Source of the DNA: Candidatus Poribacteria bacterium WGA-3G
Lineage (GTDB): Bacteria > Poribacteria > WGA-4E > WGA-3G
NCBI GenBank assembly: GCA_000406005.1
Contig: ASZN01000028.1
Coordinates: 3,551-67,550 of the forward strand
DNA length: 64,000 nt
Reading direction: 5' to 3'
Under the pieces are notes generated by a model. The model was not told where the DNA came from. It saw only the letters and a list, made by a program, of their open reading frames with translations, and did no database searches. Position 1 is the stretch's first letter. Each line of letters starts with the position of its first letter. The translations under genes and the position numbers were made by a program. Below, in pieces: positions 8,570-18,062 of this stretch.

Positions 8570-9253
8570 ATGGAAAGAAAAAAAAATGGTGCATGGAACA
8601 ACGACACAGAACTGTTTGATCTGATGGAAGAACAGTTATACGCTGCCGTGATTTCGGATGCGTTGGATGCTTCTGGTTACCGGGAACAGGCACTGCGACA
8701 TACCGTCCGTCCGCTTCATCCGCAGGCAATTGTGGTGGGGCGCGCGATGCCTGTGTTGTGTGTGGATGTCTATGAAATTCCAGATGAACCGTATCAGCAA
8801 GAAATCGCAGCAGTGGATAGCCTCAAACCGAACGACGTTCTTGTCTGCTCGACGAATGGGAGTACGCGTATCTGTTTCTGGGGTGAACTCCTCTCAACGG
8901 CGGCACGTGTGCGCGGGGCGCGCGGTGCCGTCATTGATGGTTTTATCCGAGACGCTAAGCAGATTTTGGCAATGGGGTTCCCAGTGTTTACGACAGGTTT
9001 GTCGCCTGTTGATTCTAACGGGCGCGGCGATGTCGTCGCCTACAACGTCCCCATTGAATGCGCGGGTGTTAAGGTTAATCCGGGTGACATTGTGTTCGGT
9101 GATGCCGATGGTGTCGTTGTTGTCCCGCAAGCGGTGGAAACGACTGTGATAGAAGCGGCGTTGGAAAAGGTGAGTGGTGAGGATCGCACCCGCGACGAAC
9201 TTCTCGCTGGCGCGACGCTGCGCGAAGTTTATGATAAATATGGGATCCTGTGA
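8570..9253 (+). CDS. RraA-family Mg-dependent aldolase-like protein
   Basis: 227 residues of the RraA/HMG-aldolase family. Visible motifs are SDALDASGYR near the start, GELLSTAARVRGARGAVIDGFIRD (the G-E-L-L-x-x-A-x-x-x-G loop and the G-x-x-x-D-G-x-x-R-D stretch expected for metal and pyruvate binding) and NPGDIVFGDADGVVVVP. The Asp and Arg of DGFIRD argue for an aldolase or decarboxylase rather than a regulator of RNase E. Known relatives cleave 4-hydroxy-4-methyl-2-oxoglutarate or decarboxylate oxaloacetate. With a xylonate dehydratase 2.3 kb upstream it could cleave the resulting 2-keto-3-deoxy acid, which is inference. The first 16 residues are polar and outside the domain. Confidence 0.88.
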   Translation: MERKKNGAWNNDTELFDLMEEQLYAAVISDALDASGYREQALRHTVRPLHPQAIVVGRAMPVLCVDVYEIPDEPYQQEIAAVDSLKPNDVLVCSTNGSTRICFWGELLSTAARVRGARGAVIDGFIRDAKQILAMGFPVFTTGLSPVDSNGRGDVVAYNVPIECAGVKVNPGDIVFGDADGVVVVPQAVETTVIEAALEKVSGEDRTRDELLAGATLREVYDKYGIL

Positions 9254-9345
9254 GGAATAGTTATCGGTTTTCAGTTTTCAGTTAAAGAAGTTGTTTGACT
9301 ATCCAAAGTTCTCTTTACTGATGATTGATAACCGAGAAATGGTAA
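9254..9345 (+). repeat. intergenic CAGTT-type repeat
   Basis: Spacer after the RraA gene with GTTATCGGTTTTCAGTTTTC and, inverted, GATGATTGATAACCGAG. It is the same repeat family as at 7681 and 20519. The rest of the spacer up to 9454 holds no gene; it ends with the ribosome binding site GCAAGGAAA of the NIPSNAP gene. Confidence 0.6.
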
Positions 9346-9454
9346 CTCTGACATAGAAAAAGCGCGTAAGTCCAATCAATGGACCAGGCTGGATATACGG
9401 AGACGAACTTTCTTTGTAAACCTACCTGACCGAACCGCAAGGAAAATTTAAAAA

Positions 9455-9784
9455 ATGATTTATGAGTTGCGAACATATCAAGTTGTGCCGGGGAAGATGC
9501 AAAACCTGAATGACCGATTTGCGAACATCACGCTTCCACTGTTTGAGAAGCATAACATGAAGGTTATCGGGTTTTGGGAGACGGCTATCGGTGAAGCAAC
9601 GACAACGGAGCTTGTCTATCTTCTCGCCTTCGAGGATTTGGGACATTATCAGCGTGCGTGGGATGCGTTCATTGCCGATCCAGAGTGGCAAGCGGCGAAA
9701 CGCCTGACAGAGATCGGCGGTCCGCTGGTCAACGTGGCGAGTTCTAAGATTCTGGAACCGACGGATTATTCACCGTTGCAATAG
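9455..9784 (+). CDS. NIPSNAP family protein
   Basis: 109 residues, one NIPSNAP domain, a dimeric ferredoxin-like alpha-beta barrel. The signature MIYELRTYQVVPGKMQ starts the protein, followed by GFWETAIG, TTELVYLLAFEDLGH and AWDAFIADPEWQAA. Bacterial members are common in Planctomycetes and Poribacteria, often near catabolic genes, but the reaction is not known. It is the last plus-strand gene of the small-molecule enzyme run and converges on the giant peptidase gene. Confidence 0.92.
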   Translation: MIYELRTYQVVPGKMQNLNDRFANITLPLFEKHNMKVIGFWETAIGEATTTELVYLLAFEDLGHYQRAWDAFIADPEWQAAKRLTEIGGPLVNVASSKILEPTDYSPLQ

Positions 9785-9834
9785 CGTGTGGAAATAGCGA
9801 GCGTGGGGAAACACCCGAGCAAAAACACTCGCTC

Positions 9835-12800
9835 CTACCGTAGTATGGCGAGTTTACCCACCTGTTCTATTTTTTTCTCATCCGTATGTGCGATGACGCG
9901 GTAGAAATACACGCCGTTGGCACACCGTATGCCTATTTCATCTCTACCGTCCCAACCGGTTTCGTTCGTGCCGCGATTCGCACTGGCATCGACAAGTGTG
10001 CGGAGGAGTCTGCCATTAACACTGTAAATTTTGATTGTGACGCTGTCTGGTGCCTGTGCGAGATGATAGGTGAAAAACGTTTTTCTGTCGACCATCGGGT
10101 TCGGGACATTGAAGACTTCACTGAGCGTGACCTTTTCATTTAGTGTAAAGGACACAGTGAGTTCCGCTACGTTTTCACTGGTGTCTGCAGCGGTAATGTG
10201 AAGTTGATATTCGCCATTGGGGAGGTCGGGCGCGTACGTAATAGCGGCATTTGCAGGGGCTGCAGGATCGAAAGTTTCGTTGTAACGACTCGTGTCTAAC
10301 AGTGTAGGTGTCTCATATAGGTTTCCGAAATTGAATCGAAAAGTGGTTTCGTCAAGTGCGCTATCATCGGTGAGGTTAATCGTGAAGTGCGGTTGCTCCG
10401 TGAGGACTGTCCCGTCTGTTAGGGGTTCGTCAAATGCTCCGTTTGTCGCGCTTGTGTCGTGCGTGGTAACTTGGATGTCAATGGTAGGCGGTGTGATATC
10501 CGGTGCTTCAACCACAAAGAATCTATAACTAACAACACCGTCATCGCCACCGATGGCGTTCCCATTGAAATCTTGTGCCTTGATGTTGAAGGTATACTCA
10601 CCCGGGAAGAGGATGGGTCGGTAATCGATCGGTACTATCCCAATTCCGCCTTGTATGCGGAGTTCGTAATCGGTGACCGGTTCAAAGGGTCCATCGTCCT
10701 TCTGTTTTTGAAAAGTAAAGAACGCCGTATCAATCCCGTTTGTATCCTGTAGAACGATAGATATCTCAGGTCTCGGTGGAATGACGCTACCGGTCTGCGG
10801 TTGAAGACCGTCTACCCATAGGTTAAAGGTAGGTGGTTCTGTATCTGTACTACGGATGAGCGCGAACTGCGTGAGTTCGGTGACCTCTGTTGTAATTGAC
10901 GCGACGCTAGCGGTACTGAATTTAATTTTATCGCCGAATTGAAAGGCTTCGGAACCGCTGTCGACGAAAATTTCGAATCCGAGGTGCGTCAGAAAGATGG
11001 GTACGTTTACTCTTCCGCGGACTTTGATCCCGTTCGGGAAATATGAGGGTTCGTTAGAAGTGTCGCGCAGTTCATAGTGGTCGGCATCGGTGAAAAAGAT
11101 GAACCAGTCGCCTGTTTCAAATTCCGCTTTGGGTCCGAGTCTGCTATCCACCCGTGCCTTTCCGTTCCCGCGATTGGTGCTCCATATCTCTGTCAGTACA
11201 ATATTACCTTCGGTATCATAGTCGGTTTCAAAAGCGAAGACATCGCCAAATTCAAGGGTGTGGTTGACATCAGGTGTCGGGTTTTCTTGGCGCGGAATCC
11301 ATAATTCTAAACCGAACACATCCTCCCGGAACGGATTATCGAGTTGTCCAATCCGATCTATTTTTTGGATTGTTGCGTCTCCGTTCCGCTTGAAAAACAC
11401 CTCGTATTCATCGTCATCAAGGAAAGTGATAACCCAAATTGCTGCGGGTGTGAGATTCGGATTGATACTGATTGCATCGGTTTCTAATTCCTGTTGGCTT
11501 CCATTTTCTACTTGTGTCGGTGTGACGTAATTTTCGAGGTGGAAATCACCTTCAGGCGTATAGTTAATTTGCGATGGCAACCGTCGCCATGCAGACAGTT
11601 TAACCTCTGGCTCTTCGGCAACGGCAGTTTGTGCGTGGGTTGAACCCGATGCTATATCTGTTTGCCATGCATAGATCGCTAATTGGTTTGTGAGTTGTGT
11701 CAGTTCATATTCAAATACAGGATTGTCGCGTGGAATTTCAGTCTCTTTCTGGACAATGTCTTCCAAAGCGCTGACATCGAATCGGAATTTAAGTGTTGCC
11801 GGTTTCGCGAGTGCTGTGGCACCTGTCCGAAATGCGGGTTGGTAGTATTGGGCGACTGCTTCACCTTGCCGTATGAGTCCTCGTCTGAGTGCGGCGACCC
11901 GCGGGATCGGCGCGAATTGGAGATCGGGTTGGATCGGCTCCGCTGGCAGTTGTGAGGTAACGGCAAGTGGGATACCGGCTGCGTTTTGTGTTTTGGTTTC
12001 AAGGGCGTTTGCCGGAAAATGGATGTCAAAGACTCTGTCTAAACTAAAAGCTGTCAACGGTTCTTGTGATCTATAGTTAAAATCGTTGACGACCAAAGAG
12101 GTGTGGTGTTTGTTATCAAAGACGCGCGCCTCTTCAACATTGCCGTCGATTTTGTCATCAATACTGGGGTCTTCTGGGTCGGCGAGGACATAAATCCTGT
12201 GGATACCTGTCTCAAGCGGTGCGTTCAGGTTGAGGGTGGCTGTTGCGCGTTGCCACACATAAGTGCCTTCCACCCAATCTGTGGCTTTGACGGTTGTGAT
12301 TCCGAGAATATCGGCATCTTCGTCAACGATGAGATCGCCATCAGCATCAGGATTCCCTTTGGCAAATACGATTTCGATATCAGCGAGCACAGGACGCTCG
12401 CCGTTATTGATCAGTTCTGCTACGAGTTGGTAGCCGTTCCGATCTTCATCGAAAATATACTGAATCGGTGTGCGATCCGTTTTATCTGTGCCGATAGCGA
12501 CATTGGGTCCCTCAGGAACCCGGACGACGTAGCGTTCGAGTTTCGATGGCATGGCGACCTCGTGTCCGTTGCTGTCGGTGATGAGAATTCTGTAGCGTAT
12601 CTGCTTTCCTCCTGTTGGGAGCCGGATAGGCGTTTCGAGTTCATACCACTGTCCGCCGAGGGGGACATCACCGAGTGGTATACGTGCGGGGGCCATAGGG
12701 GTTATCGTGTCTTCATAATTAGTAGCCGTATCATCCCATATAACGCTTATATCTTTTATGCCATCGGATCCTTTGTCATCAACGACGAGGACACTGATAT

Positions 12801-15800
12801 TAAGGGTGTCCGTGACTTTGGTATCGAGTGTTTCGCGAATGTCTTGTACGACGGGTGTGTCGATCGAGAATCGGGTTCCGCCGACGGCAGCACGCGTGTC
12901 ATCGTGGGCAAAGACGCGTGCAAAGCCACCGCCGGGTATTGCGTTATTAGGAATATCGATCCGAATTGTGCCGTATTCTCCCTGCCAGACTCTACCACCT
13001 GCTTGCCGCGTGAGGTCATTGCGAAGGTTATCATCAAAGTTATTTGCGAAAGCTGCGAAAGCCGTAAGCTTCTCGGTGCTGAAATCGGATGCGGGCGTAA
13101 AACTCACGCCTTCCGCACCGCCGACTCCAGAATCTCGGAGGACTCCGACTTCATTTGCCTTGACAACAATCTTGTGTGTATCGTTGAGTGCGGTGCGTTC
13201 GAGTTCCACCTTTACGTCAAGTTGCGGACGCGCAAGACGAGATGCTGGATCACCGAAAAGTGTGTATTGTTCGGCACCAGGAATCCAACTTGGGTTCTGG
13301 ATCCGCGTGATAAAACTGATCTTGGCATCAGCAACAATGTGTCCTATCGTTGGTTGTAATGTGGCATCGCTGGTTACTAATTCTGGCGACACCTCAGGTA
13401 CCCGAAAAAGTGCTTCAAAGAGGTCGATATCAAACGCTGCATTTGCTGAACCGTAGGTTAACCGCGTCGCTGAAAGAGTTGCGATTGCGCCGTATCTCCC
13501 GAGTAGAAATTGTTCGCTGAGGCAGAAATTTCCGAATTGTTGTGGTTTATCGAATTGTCCGTTGAGGCAGGTCGTTGTAACAACAAATGGGAGGTATCGG
13601 TTCTGTAGACCGGCAACATCCTCGATTCTGAAGATGGACTCATCTGCCCACGTCTGGCTTCCGCCGTGTCCGGCATATTCAAGGACGAGCGCGCCTCTAT
13701 TAATTTCAGAAAGGATCTTTCTGCGCGTGACCTCGGGACTTTTAATCTTTCGGAGATAGATTTGGCGGGTGTCATATCCGACGGGTATAACTTCCTGGAC
13801 CAGTTCATCACGGGACCTCTCAAATTCTGCGTCGGATGGGTTGTCAATCTCGTTATCAGCGACCTGAATTAACGTGCCTTGCCACAGCCCGATCTTAGGA
13901 TTTTCCTCGTAGTCGATGATCTTTTGGATCATAGTTGTGAGTGCTTCAGGTGTTTGTACGGAGAGTCGTCCTATGAGCATATCAGGCAGTGCGTCATCAC
14001 CACTGATGTTAACAAAGCGCTGGTCCATGGCAGTTTCGCCGCTTGCGGGTGCCCAGCCGTGATACGTCGGTACAAAATTCGGATAGAGATTATAGGTGCC
14101 GGGAAACGTGGTATCTCGGCGGTAGATTTCAACTGTAGCGTTTTTGTAGTCGTAGTGTGCATCGCCGATGAGAAGCACATAAGTAGGTGCGGGCTGCTGA
14201 TAGTTGTGATAGGCGTACCGCAGGAACTTTTGGATAGCGAATGGGTTGAAGAGCCCGTCACTAAATTCGTCGTAGATGTCGTTAATGTCAACGACGAGGG
14301 TTTTCAAACCTTGCGAACTTCGGAATTCGACGAGTGGGATAATACTTTCGGCGAAGGTCGGGTGTGTGATGAAGATATAGTCGACTTGGTTGCCGGGGTT
14401 TTTCAAGGAAGTCGGTGGTGTCGGAATGAGTGCGTTGATGCTTCGGTAGCGGGTGCGACCTATTACAAAATAACGTCTGTAATTGTTAACGGTATCTTCA
14501 AACCGAATCTGATGTTTAACACCCGCCGGAGAAACGACTCCACCGGTGAGTTTGCTCGTAATGCCATTCTCATTGAGTTGGTATACATCTATTGTTTCGT
14601 CAATGATGTTTCCGACGCGGTATTGAACTTGGCCGCGGTAGACTGGTTCGGTATGGGTATTAAATTCGAGACGGTTGTTATCTGCCTGAAAAGTCCGCCA
14701 GTAATCAATTTCGTACCAGTCGAGGTAGAAATCGTAAGAGCCTGGTGGTGTCTTGTTTCTATCCAGTGCCTCAATACGCATATGATTCGTAGCATCGTGG
14801 TGGACAAGCTTAGCCTCAATTTCACGGGTTGCGATTTGGAAGGCTTGCCGTCTCCACTCTTCAATTCTACCGAGTTGATGGTTGTTGAAAATGATACGTG
14901 CTTCGTGTCCGGCATTCGTTTTGTAGGACGCGCCTTGGAATTTGATACGCAGTATAGCGGGACGCTCGATCGTATCTCTCGGTATTGCCATGGGCAACTT
15001 GATTTGGAAATCTTTTCGGCTTGTACTGAGGTCGCCACCGCGGAAGGCGACACCGAAATAGTGGTCTGCGAGTTCGGATTTAATATCGTTGGCTGCCAAA
15101 ACATCGTGAAACCTGTTCTCTTCAAACCGGGTGCGCGTTAAAAAGGCAGTCGGTGTTGGCGAGTTTTGCGTTTGTGGTGCCGCGTCTCGGACTTCTACGC
15201 GAGATGCTTCAAAACCTGCAGCGGGTTCTCCACGCAAACCGAATCGGAGCCAGTAAACATTTTGGTCGGTAAATTTGTTGTCCGCTAAAGCGCGTCCGTA
15301 GAAGATGAGTTGATCGCCAGGGTCGAGTGTGTTGTTTCCGTTTTCATCAAAAATATGGACACCTTTCTTTTTCCCGCCGCTCTCCAATCGAACTGTGTCA
15401 AGATCTATAGTTTCGGGTTCAATGTTAGCGTAAGCCCGAATATTGTTATAGGTTATCTTATACATGTCTGTACTGGTGACAGGGATTCTAAAACGGCGTG
15501 TGTTAGCAGTTATCAGGGGCGGTGCGCCGGGAGCATAGGCTTCGTTTGTGGCTCGGTGAGATGTTCGGCGTTGTTTGCGCCACGGTTTCGCTTGTTCATA
15601 GTTCCACAATGTGCTTCGGAATAGATTCTCAAAAACGCGTGATGATTCTCTGAAAGAAGTAGGTGCAGTCGGAATAGATGCAGCATTACCGATAGCACCG
15701 GTTACTGGAGAGGTCGGAAAATGCACCCGAAACGTCACAACAGCAAAGATTTTTAACTGCTTGGTTGCGGGGTTGTATTGGACTGGGTTGATTTGTAAAT

Positions 15801-16290
15801 TCCCGATACGTTGATTTCGGACGAAGCCGCTCGGGGTGACCTCTACAAGTTGTGTTGGGTAGAATCCTTGCGAAATTTGGGGAGGGTCTGTAGGATTGCG
15901 TGTCGGGAAAATCGGATCGTCCGGTGTGATACGTACGTTTTCGATAGTCTTAATTTCTGAGCGCGCTTGAATAACTGTAACGACCGGTGTTCCGGTGGTC
16001 GGGACCCCAATGCGTTGCGTGTAAATCGGTAGACGCGGTTTGCCTACGTCGAGCGTCCAATCGGCACCCGCAAAATGTATTTCAGTTAATCCATCTTCGG
16101 AATTACCGTCAGTAGAGGAGGTGCGTGTTTGTATCTTGAGTTCTGGCAAGACGAAGCGTGCGGTAAAGGTGTCCGCTGTCATGGTCAGTGTTTGTAACGG
16201 TGGTGCCGATTGTGTTTGACCGATGGCAATTAGCATCGGAGCGGTCGCAAACGTAAAAAGTATGGCAAAAGAAATAAGCGTCTTTTTCAT
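9835..16290 (-). CDS. giant C25 (gingipain/PorU-like) surface peptidase
   Basis: 2151 residues with a signal peptide (MKKTLISFAILFTFATAPML). The region from about 640 to 1010 matches peptidase family C25: VDYIFITHP, YVLLIGDAHYDYKN, DMLIGRLSV, then YAGHGGSQTW with the expected catalytic His near 874 and TTTCLNGQFD with the catalytic Cys near 907. The N-terminal part resembles the PorU prodomain; the middle and C-terminal part are Ig-like and beta-rich. The last 90 residues form a FlgD-like module with VPNPMVDRKTFFTYHLA, DGRDEIG and ANGVYFYRV. PorU is the sortase of the type IX secretion system in Bacteroidota, but no other T9SS gene is visible here. Its role may be surface proteolysis or processing. 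Long antisense frames across it are shadows. Confidence 0.88.
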   Translation of the reverse strand: MKKTLISFAILFTFATAPMLIAIGQTQSAPPLQTLTMTADTFTARFVLPELKIQTRTSSTDGNSEDGLTEIHFAGADWTLDVGKPRLPIYTQRIGVPTTGTPVVTVIQARSEIKTIENVRITPDDPIFPTRNPTDPPQISQGFYPTQLVEVTPSGFVRNQRIGNLQINPVQYNPATKQLKIFAVVTFRVHFPTSPVTGAIGNAASIPTAPTSFRESSRVFENLFRSTLWNYEQAKPWRKQRRTSHRATNEAYAPGAPPLITANTRRFRIPVTSTDMYKITYNNIRAYANIEPETIDLDTVRLESGGKKKGVHIFDENGNNTLDPGDQLIFYGRALADNKFTDQNVYWLRFGLRGEPAAGFEASRVEVRDAAPQTQNSPTPTAFLTRTRFEENRFHDVLAANDIKSELADHYFGVAFRGGDLSTSRKDFQIKLPMAIPRDTIERPAILRIKFQGASYKTNAGHEARIIFNNHQLGRIEEWRRQAFQIATREIEAKLVHHDATNHMRIEALDRNKTPPGSYDFYLDWYEIDYWRTFQADNNRLEFNTHTEPVYRGQVQYRVGNIIDETIDVYQLNENGITSKLTGGVVSPAGVKHQIRFEDTVNNYRRYFVIGRTRYRSINALIPTPPTSLKNPGNQVDYIFITHPTFAESIIPLVEFRSSQGLKTLVVDINDIYDEFSDGLFNPFAIQKFLRYAYHNYQQPAPTYVLLIGDAHYDYKNATVEIYRRDTTFPGTYNLYPNFVPTYHGWAPASGETAMDQRFVNISGDDALPDMLIGRLSVQTPEALTTMIQKIIDYEENPKIGLWQGTLIQVADNEIDNPSDAEFERSRDELVQEVIPVGYDTRQIYLRKIKSPEVTRRKILSEINRGALVLEYAGHGGSQTWADESIFRIEDVAGLQNRYLPFVVTTTCLNGQFDKPQQFGNFCLSEQFLLGRYGAIATLSATRLTYGSANAAFDIDLFEALFRVPEVSPELVTSDATLQPTIGHIVADAKISFITRIQNPSWIPGAEQYTLFGDPASRLARPQLDVKVELERTALNDTHKIVVKANEVGVLRDSGVGGAEGVSFTPASDFSTEKLTAFAAFANNFDDNLRNDLTRQAGGRVWQGEYGTIRIDIPNNAIPGGGFARVFAHDDTRAAVGGTRFSIDTPVVQDIRETLDTKVTDTLNISVLVVDDKGSDGIKDISVIWDDTATNYEDTITPMAPARIPLGDVPLGGQWYELETPIRLPTGGKQIRYRILITDSNGHEVAMPSKLERYVVRVPEGPNVAIGTDKTDRTPIQYIFDEDRNGYQLVAELINNGERPVLADIEIVFAKGNPDADGDLIVDEDADILGITTVKATDWVEGTYVWQRATATLNLNAPLETGIHRIYVLADPEDPSIDDKIDGNVEEARVFDNKHHTSLVVNDFNYRSQEPLTAFSLDRVFDIHFPANALETKTQNAAGIPLAVTSQLPAEPIQPDLQFAPIPRVAALRRGLIRQGEAVAQYYQPAFRTGATALAKPATLKFRFDVSALEDIVQKETEIPRDNPVFEYELTQLTNQLAIYAWQTDIASGSTHAQTAVAEEPEVKLSAWRRLPSQINYTPEGDFHLENYVTPTQVENGSQQELETDAISINPNLTPAAIWVITFLDDDEYEVFFKRNGDATIQKIDRIGQLDNPFREDVFGLELWIPRQENPTPDVNHTLEFGDVFAFETDYDTEGNIVLTEIWSTNRGNGKARVDSRLGPKAEFETGDWFIFFTDADHYELRDTSNEPSYFPNGIKVRGRVNVPIFLTHLGFEIFVDSGSEAFQFGDKIKFSTASVASITTEVTELTQFALIRSTDTEPPTFNLWVDGLQPQTGSVIPPRPEISIVLQDTNGIDTAFFTFQKQKDDGPFEPVTDYELRIQGGIGIVPIDYRPILFPGEYTFNIKAQDFNGNAIGGDDGVVSYRFFVVEAPDITPPTIDIQVTTHDTSATNGAFDEPLTDGTVLTEQPHFTINLTDDSALDETTFRFNFGNLYETPTLLDTSRYNETFDPAAPANAAITYAPDLPNGEYQLHITAADTSENVAELTVSFTLNEKVTLSEVFNVPNPMVDRKTFFTYHLAQAPDSVTIKIYSVNGRLLRTLVDASANRGTNETGWDGRDEIGIRCANGVYFYRVIAHTDEKKIEQVGKLAILR

Positions 16291-16441
16291 AGCGTTTTGT
16301 GATTCTTTTTCGTGTGAGTTACAGGATAAACAGGCTGCCTTCGTTAGTGTGCGTTTTTAACTTTGTTGCTTTACAATATCTTTTTAATTTTAAAATTTAC
16401 CTATTTGCTATGTCACGCCAGAGTTGATGGGTACAAAGATC

Positions 16442-16462
16442 GCGAGCGCAGCTCGCTCCTAC
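16442..16462. repeat. short REP-like hairpin
   Basis: GCGAGC-GCA-GCTCGC hairpin followed by TCCTACC. A related, less perfect unit with ACTCGCTCCTACC lies at 9825-9838, at the other end of the giant peptidase gene. It falls 3' of pdxA and may help end transcription. The rest of the 16291-16486 spacer is AT-rich and shows no gene. Confidence 0.5.
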
Positions 16463-16486
16463 CAACAGAACACTATTTACTGGTGG

Positions 16487-17629
16487 TTAATTCGCGAGTT
16501 GTGCGGCGCTGTTTAGTGCTGCTACAAGACTGCTCTCGCTTGCGATACCTTTACCGGCTATGTCAAACGCTGTTCCGTGGTCCACACTGGTACGAATTAT
16601 AGGCAGCCCCAAAGTGACGTTTACCAGTTCACCGAATCCGAGGAGTTTTATGGGTATATTACCTTGGTCGTGATACATAGCGATAACGGCGTGCCAATGT
16701 CCCTGATTCGCTTTCACGAACAGTGCGTCAGCCGGGAGTGGACCGTCTATTGTAGCGTTGGGTGTCTGTGCTTGTGAAATGGCTGGACGGATAAAACGTT
16801 CTTCCTCATCTCCGAACATACCGTTTTCACCTGCATGAGGATTCAGTCCGGCAACGGCAAGTCGCGGTTCAGAAATACCGCAGCGCATCAGTGCTTGTTG
16901 CGTGATACGGATAACTTTCACGATTCTTTCAACAGAGAGAGATTTCGGCACATCAGCAACGGGGATATGATTTGTAACGAAAGAGACCGCAAAACCGACA
17001 TGTTTATCTTTGACACCGTTATTCGTATTTGTGCTCAACGCTTCAGGTGTGCAGAGCATCATCACTACGTCAGGCGTATTTGTGAATGCGGCAAGCATTT
17101 CGGTGTGTCCTGGATGCGGGGATCCGGCGCGTTTTATAGATGCTTTGCATATTGGCGCAGTCGTGATAGCGTCAAGTTCTCCGAGCATCGCGAGGTGTGT
17201 AGCGACTTCAATCGCTTTGACAGCGGCGACTCCTGCACGAGCATCTATGGTGCCGGGGCAGATTTCCGCCGGAGTTATTGAGGAGACATCAAGCACATCA
17301 ATTATCCCACAGATTGCTGATGCTTGTTCCGGAGTTTTGATGCTGTTAATTCTTAATCCTGTCTCTGTCCGTTTCGAGCAGTCGGGACGAACTTCACTAA
17401 GCGCTGGTATCAGTTGACAGGCTTGTTCAAGGATAGCTGGACTCCCGATCACAATTGGCTGGCAGAATGAATATATGTCTTTGTGTGTGAGTGCCTTGAC
17501 AATGATTTCGGGACCGATACCGGCGGCATCCCCCATGGTGATGCCAACCCTCCATCTATTTATGGAACGCGATGTGTGCGTCTTGGAGACAATAGTTTCG
17601 GGTTGGACGTGGTGTTCTGTGGGAATCAT
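16487..17629 (-). CDS. pdxA: 4-hydroxythreonine-4-phosphate dehydrogenase
   Basis: 380 residues; the domain begins at WRVGITMGDAAGIGPEI near residue 27. Other family motifs are LDAITTAPICKASIKRAG, SPHPGHTEMLAAFT, GLNPHAGENGMFG, GPLPADALFV, YHDQGNIPIKLLGFG and TSVDHGTAFDIAGKG. The His of PGHTEM, the His of YHDQG and the His of NPHAGE are the zinc or metal ligands of the family. It oxidises 4-phosphohydroxy-L-threonine in the DXP-dependent vitamin B6 pathway; catabolic PdxA paralogs exist. The N-terminal 26 residues are an extension. The next gene upstream on this strand is rqcP, separated by a repeat spacer. Confidence 0.92.
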   Translation of the reverse strand: MIPTEHHVQPETIVSKTHTSRSINRWRVGITMGDAAGIGPEIIVKALTHKDIYSFCQPIVIGSPAILEQACQLIPALSEVRPDCSKRTETGLRINSIKTPEQASAICGIIDVLDVSSITPAEICPGTIDARAGVAAVKAIEVATHLAMLGELDAITTAPICKASIKRAGSPHPGHTEMLAAFTNTPDVVMMLCTPEALSTNTNNGVKDKHVGFAVSFVTNHIPVADVPKSLSVERIVKVIRITQQALMRCGISEPRLAVAGLNPHAGENGMFGDEEERFIRPAISQAQTPNATIDGPLPADALFVKANQGHWHAVIAMYHDQGNIPIKLLGFGELVNVTLGLPIIRTSVDHGTAFDIAGKGIASESSLVAALNSAAQLAN

Positions 17630-17639
17630 TGCGACTTTC

Positions 17640-17738
17640 TCAATTTTAAAAGTTGTCAGTCGTCCGTACGATTTTTTCTCGAAAAAAATCTTTCAGTTGT
17701 CAGTTAAAGAGGGTTTCTGTAGGGGATACAGTTGACGG
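17640..17738. repeat. intergenic CAGTT-type repeat with hairpin
   Basis: Contains GTACGATTTTTTCTCG followed by AAAAAAATCTTTCAG, an almost exact copy of the hairpin unit at 7698-7726, flanked by GTTGTCAGT units. It lies between rqcP and pdxA. Confidence 0.65.
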
Positions 17739-18002
17739 TTACGGCTTTAGCTGACGATAGAGTGTTTCAGCGCGCGCCCGTGAGACGTTTCCGGTGGGGA
17801 GTTCGACGACTTCGTATTCCGGTTCAGGTGTATCCTCAATGCCTATCGGATGCGGCATGCGAATTACATCGCCTACAGAGAGCATCTTCCCGGCTTTTGC
17901 GGTATGTCCATTGACACTCACTGCGCCTTTGCTACAGAGGGTATTCGCAATTGTGCGCCGTTTTACGAGACGGCTGATTTGTAGGAATTTATCTAATCGC
18001 AT
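17739..18002 (-). CDS. rqcP: S4-domain RNA-binding protein, RqcP-like
   Basis: 87 residues, a single S4 domain from the first residue: MRLDKFLQISRLVKRRTIAN, then GAVSVNGHTAKAGKMLSVGD. Length and the RLVKRRT helix match RqcP (YabO) of Firmicutes, which binds stalled 50S-peptidyl-tRNA and supports RqcH in C-terminal tailing; HslR-type heat-shock S4 proteins are longer. No RqcH (NEMF) gene is visible in the window. The gene lies after lon, clpX, clpP and tig on the same strand, which fits a role in protein quality control. The start codon has no clear ribosome binding site. Confidence 0.85.
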   Translation of the reverse strand: MRLDKFLQISRLVKRRTIANTLCSKGAVSVNGHTAKAGKMLSVGDVIRMPHPIGIEDTPEPEYEVVELPTGNVSRARAETLYRQLKP

Positions 18003-18011
18003 ATTTTTTAG

Positions 18012-18052
18012 AGTTTTCAGTACGGTTTGCGCAGCAAACCGTACTGAAAACT
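18012..18052. repeat. perfect 19-bp inverted repeat
   Basis: AGTTTTCAGTACGGTTTGC, a GCA loop, and its exact reverse complement. It fills the 60-bp gap between the lon stop and the rqcP start. It is the most complete hairpin of the intergenic repeat family and could attenuate or terminate lon transcription. Confidence 0.85.
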
Positions 18053-18062
18053 GATAACCACT

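Noticed and set aside
12103..15141. Two plus-strand frames of about 420 codons each (12103-13359 and 13879-15141)
   Set aside because: Fully antisense to the giant C25 protein; Cys/Val/Ile-rich composition without domains, no ribosome binding sites. Shadows of a codon-biased gene.
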